Shown: positions 1-13,197 of the stretch, one piece after another
Position numbering within the stretch: the stretch's first letter is position 1
Layout: each line of letters starts with the position of its first letter
Assembly (NCBI GenBank): GCA_905397405.1
Contig: CAJPVJ010000382.1
Span: 1-25,291 of the forward strand
DNA: 25,291 nucleotides
Reading direction: 5' to 3'
Source of the DNA: Oppiella nova
Taxonomy: Eukaryota; Arthropoda; Arachnida; Sarcoptiformes; Oppiidae
Notes under the pieces: generated by a model
The model's database searches: none
What the model was told of the DNA's origin: nothing
What the model saw: only the letters and a program-made list of their open reading frames with translations
Made by a program: the position numbers and the translations under genes

Positions 1-304
1 TATTTTTCACCCAAAGAAATGTAGAATCATATTATATATGCCTCTCTCATCTCTTAATCTGTGTTTTGTGAAGAGAGAGATAAATAATTTTTGCCCAAAA
101 ATATGTTCAAAAAGCAAAACCAATGGTATAAATGCGTTTCCATTTCACAATCCCTTTCCCCTCTGCGATTCGTGTGTGAGGTTCCCATTGAATGGCTGTG
201 TGTGTGTCGATCGCTATAATAATTATATGATTGATATTATATTCATTACATTAGGAGAGAGAGGCATACATAATATGATTCTACATTTCTTTGGGTGAAA
301 AATA
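1..304. mobile_element. MITE-like element with 48-bp terminal inverted repeats
   Basis: Positions 1-48 are the reverse complement of 257-304 with a single mismatch (position 36). The arms start TATTTTTCACCC and enclose about 208 bp that does not encode a credible protein. The short size, long near-perfect inverted ends and lack of coding fit a non-autonomous DNA transposon. The left arm begins at the first base of the window, so the true left end and any target-site duplication cannot be seen, and the superfamily is not assigned. High arm identity suggests recent activity. Confidence 0.65.
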
Positions 305-1230
305 ATGTTCAAGTATATGATTATGATTTAGTAAATTATTGGGTGCTCTCCCATCTCTCCCATTCCCCTCAGCAGTTAGGGCAGCATTCTCTGTGCGCTC
401 GCTCTCCCGGTGCTCCCAGTGCTCGCTCTCGCGATCGTATCCCTCGGATATAAACCAAAGGAATAATTCATTTCTAACTTAACATCGCTTTAAACTGCGA
501 GAGAAGTGCGCCTTTCAAGCAATAGCACCAGCGCTTCAGGACTGGGACCCACACCGTCCGCACCAAACCATTAGGGTTTTAGGTGAGAGGACCTCCCATA
601 GTGTGTGTATGTGTTGGGCCCTATACTACGGCATCTGAAACACTGATTTTAAAGCTTATGGCCACCGCTTACACCCGTTTGCCAAAGACATGCAAACCCT
701 CTATGTTTTGCCATTAAAACTGGATATATATCCCTATCCCTCCCTCCCTCCCAGTCCTCTCATTCCTTTTTGCATGCGATGTGTTTTTGGCATTGGCCTC
801 ACTATTACATACCAGTGCTCTCGCAGACACAGACACACAACTCGCTCTCCCAGCGCTCAAAACCAAATACTAATCATTGACTTCTAGTTAACGGCTTTGA
901 ATTATTACAGAGAGTGAGTTGCAGTGGAGACTGAGGTTTCTGAGACTACCAGTGCTTGTCTTCTACTCCACACCACTCGCTCACCAGAGTCTATGATATT
1001 TGGTTGTCGTGTCCGCTCTCTAATACCAAAATCAGTGGTTATTTTGCCAGTAATAGTGGTATCACTTTCTCTCTCCATATGTCAGTGCCAGTGAAGAGCA
1101 CAGCCCTAATAGCGATTGTGTGTGCCTTTCCATGTCATACCCGATGTGTATATCACGAGAACTAAGTCTTCAGTCACTCTTCTCTCGTTCTCATCGACTG
1201 TCTAATGACTAAAAAGAGACAGTCCTTTGT
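305..1230. other. GC-elevated non-coding block
   Basis: This block is visibly less AT-rich than the next 4 kb, with recurring short motifs (GCTCTCCC, CCAGTGCT, CTCGCTCTC). It includes the possible TATA box and donor at 449-582 and a small GACTGTCT...AGACAGTC hairpin at 1196-1224. Open frames here are short and lack any recognisable domain. It may be a regulatory region or an old repeat. Confidence 0.4.
449..582 (+). promoter_or_regulatory. Possible distal promoter and non-coding first exon
   Basis: TATAAA at 449-454 is followed by about 130 bp of comparatively GC-rich sequence that ends at AG|GTGAGAGG (582/583), a fair splice donor. It could be a distal untranslated first exon spliced to 14241, with a 13.7-kb first intron, or could belong to another transcript. 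There is no coding evidence. This rests only on composition and signal matches. Confidence 0.2.
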
Positions 1231-2252
1231 ATGTCATCTCTTGAAAACACCACACATATAGCGATAACTAATATATTTACGCGTAAAATGTGTTCAAATG
1301 TGAGAAAATAATTTTAATGCTATATTTTGTGAACAAACTTTTTTGTGTTGTATAACTGATTGCGATATTATTGGAGAGAGTGTCTCATATACACAAGACT
1401 TCTGGATAAAGTCATTGTCTTCTTATTATTCGCGTTATATATCCCTTAATGACAGTCCAAACAAAACACAACAACTTCTTCGCTGAACTTGTCGTTGGGA
1501 TGTGATGTGAACCACAATAACGGCTCTGAAATGCTTGTTATCATTAATGTTGATGACTATAATGACTGTGAAATCTCTGTGTAGTCTTTGATATAATAAT
1601 AGTCAATACCAGTGCCTCCGAAACACTTCCATATAATAATGAAGTGTCAGATAAAATAGAAACTTATTTGATTTGATTTGAAGTTTTACTCCATACATGA
1701 GTTTAATAACAAGTGATTTGTCGACAAAATTGTAATGAAATGTAAGAAATGTGTTTTCATTTTGTACATCATTTTTAACTTTATTTTCTCCGGAATATAA
1801 ACTTTATTATGGGTTTTAATTGAATTGCTTTACAATTATTTCTAGGATAAGAATATATTACTTTAACACTTAAATGAAAAAAATGTGATAAAATTCCTCA
1901 TATTTAGTGAACTAATACTCAAATCAATCATTAAAATGAATGCTTTTTAGAGGATTTAAATCTAATTTGCATCCATTCATACGGTATATGAGAATGTTTT
2001 ATTCAAAACAATGACAATAAATAGCAAAACCCTTTTAATCCCATTTCGGTTCAAATTAAATATAAGTATCCGTAATATATTCAGCCAAAAAACTCTTACA
2101 ACTCTTTTATGACAACCAATATCGTTGAATATTTTCATCAAAAAACTTTTTTATTTTTATTACACAAGTTTTTTTGAGACACAAATCTGAGGACTTGTGT
2201 CGTAAAATCCTTTACTTGAATTAATTTAATGATTTTATTTTGTCAATTCTTG

Positions 2253-2254
<2 letters not shown>

Positions 2255-2288
<34 letters not shown>
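2255..2288. repeat. (TC)17 microsatellite
   Basis: A perfect dinucleotide run preceded by GGG. It is one of about 18 CT/GA tracts spread through the window. Confidence 0.97.
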
Positions 2289-2291
<3 letters not shown>

Positions 2292-2441
2292 ATCTCAATC
2301 ACAGATCGCATAACAAATTGAAGCATAATTTAATAGAAATGGAAATAAAAAATAAAACCTTTTAAGACATTTGTGTTGAATATAAATGTATGTCTCTATG
2401 ACTGAGAGAATTGGATAAGAATTATAATAAAATGCATAAAA

Positions 2442-2472
2442 CTCTCTCTCATTCTCTCTCTCATTCTCTCTC
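2442..2472. repeat. CTCTCTCTCATT repeat, about 2.5 units
   Basis: A 12-bp unit recurs with minor variation: an interrupted CT microsatellite that has become a higher-order repeat. Confidence 0.8.
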
Positions 2473-4651
2473 ATAAGCGGACAAAAGAGACACTAAAAGA
2501 CTTTTCAAACCTTTTTCTTTATGACTTTAAATACTAATGACTTCAGGAATTAGTGTTTAGTCGATAATAAATGTCATAATAAAATGCCATTAAATCCGAT
2601 AATAATTCTCTCTCCCATTCCCTCCCTGTTTCGCTCGCATTTACAAAACACAAGTAATTTATTTGTAGTTTTATTAATAGTTTTTTTAAACTTATATTTC
2701 TGTGCGAAATAAAAGTCAAAATAAATTTGTCTCTCTTTTCACGCAAAACAGTGAATCCAAACCTAAATGCAAACTTTGTTTCAGCCGTTTGTGTCCCAAA
2801 ACACCAAATTTATATCATATTAAACACCAAAAATATTATATATCATTAAATACCATATAAATTATACATAAAAATCTTATTTAGTGGTATTTTAATTAAT
2901 ATTTCACTCGTTGGCTGAGGTGTAAGTGATGTGTAATTTATTTACGTATGTGAAGTCAAAACTATTTTAGAAAATAGTTTATTTGTGTTCAAATATATAT
3001 AACTATTTTGCGACAATTGTGTTGAATGAGATTTTTCGGGGAAAACGACTATTTTCCTGACAACTACTAAATACACAGCACTTCTGGTTATATTATATTA
3101 AAACACTAGTCGTGTGTTTGTCATCCATTATAACCAATATATCTGTCAGTGAATGAGATTTCTTAGCGAAAAGGCAGCGATATTTCAATATCTTAGAGTC
3201 AGACCAATTCATTGAGTAATAAAAATACGGCTTTTTTGCTGTTGAACGACATCCCAATCCCAGCCCAACATATAAACCAACTACTGATATGAAGTTTGTA
3301 TACATTTTCCAAGTGTTGATATCATTGATATGAGAAGTCATTTGAAAATATCATATGTGGGCGCACACGGAGGGCACTACACCGATATGAGAGTTATCTG
3401 TATATACTTCTCGGTAAAAGTCTTTTATATGTATTTTTAAATACTTTTAAAACTGAAATATAATTTTTTATGAAATTTATATTCCATTGACTGATATGCC
3501 ATCGAAAGACAAAAACGATTTTTGAGTTCATTTTTTCTCTCCATTGATGCAAAAAATATTTTATACAGAGATATCACATACATTTTTTGTCAGATACCAG
3601 TCCCATCGACCATACATGGAATGACAGGGAAGGGTTCGCTATTTTGTCATTAAGTTTTGTTTTATATAATTAATTAAAATCTCATTTTCGTGTTTGAAGT
3701 ATAGCGTAAATGGTATGTCATTAAACAGAAAAATTAATTTTTTCATACATTAAGATATTCATAAAAATCTCTTTAATTATTAATTCATTTATGAAAAGAT
3801 GGTTAAATAATATTCATAAAAACATTTGCACATTTTATGCCTTCAATTATGATAGAAATTGATCTAATGTTTAGTGAAAAAGTCATAATAATTAGTGAAT
3901 GTCTTTCAAACTTGTTTATGTGGTTTAATGGCTTAACTATAAGATGGCGTAGAGATTAAATCATTGATAATCACGTTTTCTGGAGTCGTCTAAAAATATT
4001 TGAAAAATCATAAAAACCAACTTTTATTAGCAATTGAATAGTAAATGTTCAGAATTTTTGTTCACATTTTTCGACACAAATGTCTCATTTATTGTGAGCA
4101 TTGCTAATGAAAGTGTAAAATATTCCAATAGCTTGCTTAAATATTTCCATAAAGGTTTCACTCAATTGTTTCATTAATTTTGTTTTAAGACTCGGAATAT
4201 TTTGTTTACAACTGAACTAAATGTAATAAATCATTGAGAAGTATATGGGAATCAATTTACTCGCATATGTTTGTCTTTCAAATTTATAAATACTTACATC
4301 CAGTGAATGGGAGATCTAATAAACATATCGAAAATATTTTAAAAATGCATTTTCTCTCACATATAATAACAAAAAACATTCTCATCTATAGAAACACGAG
4401 TTTTACAGACAATGTACTTATCTATAGTGAACTCCCCATATGGTGTGAATCAAGATTTATATTTATCTCCTATATTCAAGAATAATTGACAAAAAATGTT
4501 TTTCTGAACACAACTATTAGTTTAAATAATAATAAAAGCCCATAAATATGTTACGTTTTGCCCCCAAATGGCTGGAAATTATAGTTAACTCCAATAAAAA
4601 CACACGTTTTGTAAATTATAATAAATTATGAATTATTTCCCAAATAATTGT

Positions 4652-4657
<6 letters not shown>

Positions 4658-4701
<44 letters not shown>
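4658..4701. repeat. (TC)22 microsatellite
   Basis: An uninterrupted TC run, the longest in the window. Confidence 0.97.
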
Positions 4702-4703
<2 letters not shown>

Positions 4704-4921
4704 GTCGAACAGATGTGTTTGGGATTCTTTAAAGAGAGAGAACGGAATGAATACAAGAAAAGACATTAAAATTAAATAATTATATTTTCATAACTCAATA
4801 CATATTCATTGGTAGGACTCTCTGAAACCCTCAAACTTTTCAAAACACTGAAAATATTTTTGCATAAAATGCACAAAAGTCTCTCTCGACTCTCTCGTAT
4901 GAAAATATGGCAAAACTAATT

Positions 4922-4925
<4 letters not shown>

Positions 4926-4958
<33 letters not shown>
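4926..4958. repeat. (TC)16 microsatellite
   Basis: A perfect TC run about 225 bp after the (TC)22 tract and on the same strand. Confidence 0.97.
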
Positions 4959-4961
<3 letters not shown>

Positions 4962-5234
4962 CTATTGTTTCAAATAATTAAGCCCTTAATGTATTCACGG
5001 CTATTGTGAACGAGTCGATAGTGTAATCGCAAACGGAATTGACTGTAAATTTATTGTTTATTAAAAATAATATTTCTGTCGGTCTCTGCACTAAACGTCA
5101 GCCTTTCAGACACTATAAGCTTCATAAAGAAGCAGTGAATGAGTAAATAAATTGTCTTTGTCTTCATTTGACCACAAAATATGATCACCGACTCTAACAT
5201 ATGGCACAAATATTGAGCATAGCGTATGAGCACC

Positions 5235-5810
5235 AGTGAGCTACCAGTGCTGTTTAAAATTGCTAAGTGCTACACTACACTCTAATTAAATGTAGCGGAA
5301 CTCCCGATGCCTACCATTCCCACTCACACATACAGTACTGGTCGCACACGTTGTGTCCATTCGTGTGGTCGCATACATAGCTATGACCGCTATGTTTATG
5401 TCGGTTTGGGAGGTCTATGGGAATGTATGGATGTATGGCTCGCTTTATGAATAAAAATATGTGCTGTATGTGTGAGGTCGTGACATACAGTTATTTAATA
5501 TACCCATAGAGTATATATTCATTGAAAAAAATGATTTTTATGAGAGAATGTGTGTATGACTTGTGGTCTCGACTCAAATATCTGAGACCGTAATTCCTCT
5601 GACGGTCTATATCTGCCGCACGCGGATCGCACACATCGTCTCCACCACTCAATGCCATACTATGCCATCGATGGCCTCAAAGACACACTCTTGTGAGACA
5701 CGAGTGACATATTGTGTTTCCTGTCCTATCAGATCCTCGTATCTCACAGACACAGCAAAAGACCACAAATTTTTTATCCATATTTAAGACTTGAGTCTCT
5801 CTCTGAGCCA
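5235..5810. other. GC-elevated block with an inverted-repeat pair
   Basis: This patch is less AT-rich than its surroundings. CTCACACATACAG at 5323-5335 is exactly inverted at 5464-5476, with about 128 bp between them. Other short words recur (GTCGCA, TACCAGTGC). There is no credible coding frame. It could be an eroded transposon or a regulatory element. Confidence 0.3.
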
Positions 5811-6216
5811 TAACATTGCGATCCGTTTGTGTGATACGAGAATAGCGTATAATTCTCTTATCCATTCATAAAGAGATTTATTATCTATAGATCTCTTGTT
5901 TTATATTTTTTTTTGATTGGATTTTAAAATGTCTTAAAAGACTTTTGTTTGTCAGAAGACCTTTTCGGTCCATTCATTCGCTTGAATTTCTTTTGTCTTT
6001 TTATTACTCGTTATTATTATATATTTATATACAAAATGGGTCACATTTTGACAGACAGTTATAAGCCTTATATAAGAGACAAAATATTTTTATATAATAT
6101 TAAAAGAGCGATGTATTTTGTTGCACAACCAAAATATTTGTAAATAGCATTTTGTTCACATCATTGAATTACATAGAGATAACATAAAATCCATAACTTT
6201 TTAAATACCTCCTTGC

Positions 6217-6220
<4 letters not shown>

Positions 6221-6253
<33 letters not shown>
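6221..6253. repeat. (TC)16 microsatellite
   Basis: A perfect TC run. On the minus strand it accounts for an Arg-Glu run in a spurious open frame. Confidence 0.97.
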
Positions 6254-6255
<2 letters not shown>

Positions 6256-8086
6256 GTCTCTTACTATTGTCAGTATTTTTATATAAATAAAACTTTGATA
6301 TCTCATTGCAATCCTATTTGTCAAAGAAATGTATATAAATATAAACACAATAATAATTCCCATTTTCACAGCCGAGCGCTAAAAACATTTAGAAAACATT
6401 TCGCATAAAATGATCGCAAATTTTATATACATTCGTACGAAAGAGTGGGAGAAACCATAAAAATATTTCATAAAATCATATAATATTTTCTTTTTAAATT
6501 AGCTATACTTTCGTTATTATTATAGTAATAAGTTATTACATTAAAAGTGTCTCTATTGCCTACCCTTTCCTCTGACAAATGAGGCGATGCCTTATTTCGT
6601 ATATTTAATAGGACCGGGTTTACTTAATTAATTTAGTGCTCACATTTAATAGCGTATATGTGCGCCAGCTCGTTTTCCACATCATTTAATTTTTCATTTA
6701 ATACAATCCCGTAGTGTTAATAAACCGTGGGGTGCCCAGGGTACGAACATATTTTTCGATTAAGTTTTCTAAAACATATTAATTTGCATTTAATAGCTCA
6801 TTGAATTTTGAATATTTGCTACTTAAATATAGTACTATTTAATCAAATTTTAAAATTCATAAATACTTAGATTTAGTTTATACATCCCATACCTCCCCGA
6901 CCACTACTAGCCATTGATTTGAAAGCCATTGAAATTGCCGTCAAAATACTTTTGGCGCATAGACTTTAAATGAGAAAATTATTATAAATGTGTATTTGTT
7001 TTAATTATTTAAAGTGTTATTTTAATAAATATATTTTGCTCGACCGTTAATATTTATAATTAAATCTTTATGCACCGAATGAGAGCACTGGTAATGAAAT
7101 GTTTGCAAACATGTTATGTGCACTTTTATTATGTCATGTTATTATAATTACATGTTAATCACGTTTTTGCGAAAATTAAATTCCAACCGATTTATTATCA
7201 AATGCAATGCTTTGTAATCACTTTTTTTTCTTGTTTTTAGCTAAAATTTTAATTTAAAAATTAGTCCATAATTTTGAAGTTCAAACACAAATGGCGTGAA
7301 AACAAGTTCACAATTTATTAATAAGTGAATTATATCTTTTTCGTGTTTAATCTCCACTATCTATTGATATCTAAAAACTAAATTATCATTTGCTGTGAAG
7401 TTATGTGCCTTGATATAAATGTCTAGCTTTTTTTGTAGACTTTAATATAAATTTCAAGTCCAATTGTGACTAAAATGATAAAAATCAGCAAAAATTGCCT
7501 TATTTTTTGAATTGAATGATAAATTGGACACTTTTTCTCTGTTGTCATTCAATTAATGAAAATAAAAATATAATATTTGCTAAAAATTCAATGAACTCTC
7601 GTATACGACGTTTATGCCTAACATTTAGTGACATTGCATTAAAGCAAATGAATAATTAGCTATTATTTTTAGACAATTTGCGGATATTTATAAACAATAA
7701 TTGTATTTATTTTTATATAAATTCATCTTATTTTTTGTGTGAATGATTTTTCAAGTATTTTAATATTTTCCACATAAACTGCAAATTCATTAGAAAAATG
7801 TATTTCTTTGACTCTCGTGTCTAACATTGAATTTATTGTGCAAATTATTTGCCAAAACACGACTTCAATAGTGAATCCGCTCTACAAATGAGTTATTTTT
7901 ATGCATAACTTGTTGTTAGATTACAAACTAGTTATACTGTAACTGTAGTACTGTATGCTATAGTATTGTGTGTATTGTATTGTGTAATGTATTGAAGAAT
8001 TGCCGAAAATAAGAGAATAAACTCTTTTCTATAACCCTTTCTATACTTATTCTGGTAATAGTGCCGAAAAGGGACGGTAGGTCTTA

Positions 8087-8090
<4 letters not shown>

Positions 8091-8128
<38 letters not shown>
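8091..8128. repeat. (CT)19 microsatellite
   Basis: A perfect CT run in AT-rich non-coding DNA. Confidence 0.97.
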
Positions 8129-8130
<2 letters not shown>

Positions 8131-8940
8131 AGTATGTTTTCCGAAGAAATTCTTAGCGAAGAATAAATGTTTTTAAGACATAAGAGCCAAACATTTTTAC
8201 TCAAACAAAATGAATGAATTTTCAAAAAGCATTTTCTGATCGTTAGTTTTGAAGCGGAAATTATTTATTTGTTATTTTGTGACATAAAATACTGAATCAT
8301 TCTTTAGTCCACATAACAAACATAAATTCAAATAAATCTCAGTTGTTTACTGTGTTTTACTTTAACATTATAAGTTATTTCAAATTTTTGTGAATTATTT
8401 AGACTTAAGCAACAATACATACATTATATAAATAATTTCCATCCATTACTAGCCAATGCATAATATATTGAGTATATCTCAAAATAAAAGGCGATAACAT
8501 AACTTTATAAAATATTAATCTCGCACATTTTAGCATTATTATTTCCCTCACAAAACACTAAACTTCATTATACTATACAAATATTTGTATAAAAGGCTTT
8601 AATTGAACGTGGTTTAAGAATTTATTAAAACTATTTAAAAAATATTATTAAAACAGATTGCGAAATACAGTTTGCAATGAATTTAGGAAAAACACGAATT
8701 AACAAAAATATTCACTTTTGATAAATGAATGAATTAATAAATGCATTATCAATGCGTGGGTCGCCTGATATAATGTATAAATTAAAAACATTTATTTCGC
8801 AGTTGAAAAATACCATTTTATAAATTATATATTCAGCTAACATTTTTCTTTTATAAGAATATACAGTACATAAGATTCCGAATAATTCTTTAAGAGATTC
8901 CTTTGAAAAAAATATTTATTTTCTTATACTTATTCTCTGG

Positions 8941-8968
<28 letters not shown>
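8941..8968. repeat. (TC)14 microsatellite
   Basis: A perfect TC run preceded by GG, giving the GGTCTCTC boundary shared with several other tracts. Confidence 0.97.
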
Positions 8969-8972
<4 letters not shown>

Positions 8973-9737
8973 CGTTCTCTCTTTTTTCATTCAATTTAAA
9001 GCCTCAGAATTGCATATCATTTACTTTAATCTCATTATCGTCTTATGTCTTATGCAATATTCAACTGTTGTTTTGCTTACATTTCTCTCTTTCCATCCCT
9101 TCAATGCATTTGATCTTACTTTTCATGTGAACTCAAATGTACTGTACTATCGATTTGCATATTTTTGAATAAAAGCATTTTTTGTTTATTTGTTATGTTA
9201 GAGCATAATATTCTGTGCAGTCTTTTATTATTTCTTACCATTAGCTGATGTGCCCTTTCTTTCAATATATTTATTATAAGTTAAAAGATTTTTTTGGTAT
9301 TTCTTTCATCTATGAAAAAGTTATACATTTTCTATTCATTTACTTTTTATTCAAATTTAATTTTTTTTGTAAAGATCTATATTCTGATGAGATTCTCGAT
9401 GAAATTTATTGACTAAAATCCATTTTTATGCATATTTAGTCAATATATTAATTTAAATTATAATGCTTCGTGTATTTTATTTAATGCAAAAGTTGTGACC
9501 AAATTGTTTAACATTGCATTCAATATCCAATATGTGTTTGCCTTTTAATCCAATACTTTATACGAGTGTTTTCCGTATTATTCTTGAGCTCCAAATCATT
9601 CACACTTCAAATCTTCTTATAGTATATGTAAATAAATTTTACTTTAAGTGTAAAATAAAATAAATTCAATATATATTCGTTGTTTGGATGTAATGTCTGT
9701 CTAAACAAAGTTACAAACAGAGTATACATTCTCAGAC

Positions 9738-9740
<3 letters not shown>

Positions 9741-9772
<32 letters not shown>
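9741..9772. repeat. (TC)16 microsatellite
   Basis: A perfect TC run. Confidence 0.97.
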
Positions 9773-9773
<1 letters not shown>

Positions 9774-11451
9774 AATCAAATGCCAAAAATATATCAAAAT
9801 ATATAAGTAAAATATAAATTACATTCACAGGCAATACTAGTATAATGTAGTTTCTATGTGTGTTTATATCATAATACAATATTAAATATACGATAGTATT
9901 TATACATTTCCACCACTTTTGCAATGCATTCAAGGGTCGGAATAAACTGTCAGCCAATTTGTGAGATATGTTTAACTAAACTAAAAGTGAAAGCAAAAAA
10001 TATTTTGTTCACAAAAGTGTCTGTGAACAATACTTATTTGACACTTATTTGTTAGGGACTCCCATTCCCCTCTCCCTTTCCCACTCAATCACTAAATCAA
10101 GAAACTTAACGAACAAATTGCCAATAAAAGCATTTTTGTCTAATTTGCTCGCTTTTGTTATTTGATTAAAATATATAAATCTTATTATTTGAGAAAATAT
10201 ATGTTAATTATTTGATAAAATAAATCAAGCCCAACTTTTAATCAAATATAAAAGCTAGTAATTTGATTTAAAATTCTTGTAAATTTTTATTTAATTTAAC
10301 ATTTTACAACCAATTCCTTACAGTATATAAAAATAAATTTTGCATAAACTTTCAAATAAAAATCATTTTAATGGTCTAACCTTATTTGTTAGTTTTAACA
10401 GTATGCATAGTGAAATTAAAAATTGCAAGAATATATGTTAAAATTGATTAATGTCACACTAGTTATTATTAATACATTGTAACATATTTTTGTCATTATA
10501 TCGTTAAACAGTTTTTACTGTATTTTTATTACAAATTATATTAGATATTAGTTTAAATGAGGAGTGAGAGAGCGATAGTAATAAGATTTGTTTATAAAAT
10601 TTACTCAATTTGTGAGGTTCTTAACGTTAATTTTTCATAAAATAAAAACTTTTTCTAAATCACAGCCTATTTTCTGCGCCAATGAATCGATTTTTAGGAG
10701 AAAATTGTGCCCTTTTTTCATGTCTTCATTTCGCTTACGAATAGTCTGTATATTTATATTTAGTGTACAGAATATTACAGACATAATAGAAATAAATTGA
10801 CTGAACTTTTATGGCTATATATAAGACACATGCATATAGTGTACGACACACTCAATACGATATGCTATTAAATTATCTGACTTTTTGTTCTTACAATTTG
10901 TCTCTCAGTTTAATATAAATAGGTCTCACTTTATGTATACAGTTATTGATACAGTGATAGTGGCATATATCCAGCACTGTATGGACAATATAAGATTTTG
11001 TATGAAAAATCTTGTTCAATCAGTGTTTGCCAGGGAATGGATGGAGTGAATGGATTACAAGTCTTTCTCATTAGATTTGTGTTGTAATGTTATATAACTC
11101 TAGCCTTTATTAACATTTCTGTGTATATACTGTATAATACAATATAGTTTATGTACAACAAGTCAACATAACTTCCATAATAATAAAAAATATTAATAAA
11201 TTGCTATAATTTTTAGATATAAATATAAAAATACTTTTCCTAAATAAACGCATATTTGGATCCAAAGATTTAAACAAAGTTTGATCCGTTGTCTACAGAC
11301 AGACATATCTCCAAACAGACAGCAAAATAGTGGATCAGACAGACTGTGAGAAAGGCATATTTTCGATATAGATTTTTATAGCAATGTATTTATATATGAA
11401 ATCACATTTTTGTTTTCCTAAGTCTAAAACGAAAATATTTTGAGACTTTTT

Positions 11452-11455
<4 letters not shown>

Positions 11456-11492
<37 letters not shown>
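11456..11492. repeat. (TC)18 microsatellite
   Basis: A perfect TC run preceded by a T-rich stretch. Confidence 0.97.
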
Positions 11493-11495
<3 letters not shown>

Positions 11496-12499
11496 ATTAT
11501 ATTTATACTGAAATTTTTCTATACGTTTTGTTTTCGCTTCTAAAGGGCAATAAAAGTTTGATAAATATTTCTCTATTTATTATTATTTTTACGGACTTTT
11601 ATTTCACATAACCATTAAATGTCAGATAAATATATTATACACAAGAAAAGGCAATTCTTATTCCGCCGAATGCATACCATTCCCCTCGAAAACCTTATAC
11701 TATTTGTGTAGTTGATTACCAGTGCAGCCAATTTGTACAGTTATTTGAGTTTTTGATTATTTGTTTATTTTATTTCTACATTTATTAGTTTATATACACA
11801 ACCAGTGTATTTAAGATATTTTTGGACCTAACTATGGGTTTGTACGCTAAGAACCACTTTTATGGCTTATTCACTGAGATTGTCATTCATTTCACTAATT
11901 TTAATGAATATTTTTATTAATAGACATTATATTAATGCATTTATATTTAAGTAAAACTAAAACTACTGATGTTTTTATGTTTGTTATCTTAATTATTAAT
12001 CTGCGAAGGAGTGAATCATATATATTATTACATAAATCTCAAGCAAAGTATTGAGTTTCTTATATTTCCTGCAAAAGACTTTTTCAAATAAAAATATTTC
12101 TGTATGTTTACTAAACATCAGTATTATTTACATTTTAATGTTTTTTAGATATAATTAAAATGAATTATGAATTATATGAATATTTTCTTGTTTTTTGTCA
12201 ATTCATGTCTAAGATTCAAATTCTGTATTTCGGTTCGTTTACCAAATGATATATATTTCAAAACATAAGAATATTACCAGCATAAATTAATAAAAATATT
12301 TTGATTACAAGTAAAAATTTTAACTACACATAAAATATTAATCATAAATAACTTTCAAATTTATAAACAATTCTTATAAATTTCCAGCGAAAAGAAAAAA
12401 TATACGACAAATAAATTTCTATATAAGTGAACACATTTTTTATTTATATAATAATGAAATCCCAATATCTTGTTGTATGTGAACTCATACAAGAAAATA

Positions 12500-13132
12500 G
12501 AGTTTCTCTGTCTCTATACGTGTAGCCGAATGGGAATATTAGGAGTAGTGATAGGGGGATAGGGATCGCGAGCACTGAGCACTGGGAGTGTCATGTGGTG
12601 TATATTCAGCGCATAATTTTTAAAACTTAAAAGAGAGTAAAAGAGAGTAAAAGAGAGTAAAAAGAGAGTAAAAAGAGATGAGAGTTTGAATAAATCACAT
12701 TTGCGAACATAAATATAAACATTTGAGAGCACATACACCACACACACAACCATCTACGCTTCTCTATGTTGGAAACTGTCGGTGCTGTGGATGGTGTGGC
12801 AGATGTGCCAATCGTTAAACTAAGTGTACGTCTCTCTCCTTTACATCCAAACTACTCCTCATTCAATCCGTTTTGGAGTTTCATTTCCATTACAAGTCGT
12901 CTCTCCCTCTGACAGACAGCACTGTTTGCTTATGAAGTGAAATGCAATTCTTATAACACATAAACATTATATTAATTCATTTAAACGCATAAACAGTTTT
13001 TTGTGCTTCAATTGCCGTTTCAATTGAACGCATATAGAGTTTGTCTTATGTTTTGTTAATAATATTATGAAATGTTATCACTGTTTGCATTGGAATTTGT
13101 GTGAAGTGTTCTCAAATTGTGTGGCACTGTAT
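12500..13132. other. GC-elevated block upstream of the plexin promoter region
   Basis: This stretch is locally GC-richer, with the AAAGAGAGTA minisatellite (12629-12678), a TGGCA-N4-TGCCA inverted half-site pair near 12795-12808 and an inverted copy of a two-part motif also seen at 413-436. It ends at a GTAAGT donor match at 13133. It may be a non-coding exon or regulatory block of the plexin gene. I see no protein in it. Confidence 0.3.
12629..12678. repeat. Minisatellite, AAAGAGAGTA-type unit, about 5 copies
   Basis: Tandem units of 10-11 bp differ only in the length of the A run. The array lies within the GC-elevated block upstream of the plexin leader. Confidence 0.85.
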
Positions 13133-13197
13133 GTAAGTGTTTGTAACAATTTTTCTAACCTACACTGTTATAACAAATATATAATATTATACAATGT

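Larger units (their letters stand above)
1231..12499. other. AT-rich non-coding DNA (upstream of, or 5' intron of, the plexin gene)
   Basis: I read this span on both strands and found no frame with domain, signal or codon structure. The longest open frames contain runs of alternating Arg-Glu or Leu-Ser, which are translated CT/GA microsatellites. It contains the CT tracts and the 5235-5810 block listed separately. Whether it is intergenic or part of a long 5'-UTR intron cannot be told from sequence alone. Confidence 0.6.

Noticed and set aside
38-298. 86-codon open frame inside the inverted-repeat element
   Set aside because: It runs through both inverted arms and has no transposase motif; a by-product of the element.
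6169-6369. Minus-strand open frame with a run of Arg-Glu repeats; similar ones at 7932-8225 and 9607-9957
   Set aside because: The repeats are translated GA microsatellites; the rest of each frame has AT-driven composition and no domain.
8903-9130. Plus-strand frame that looks like a hydrophobic leader followed by Leu-Ser repeats; also 18067-18282
   Set aside because: The Leu-Ser run is a translated CT tract, and the hydrophobicity comes from T-rich DNA. No gene support.
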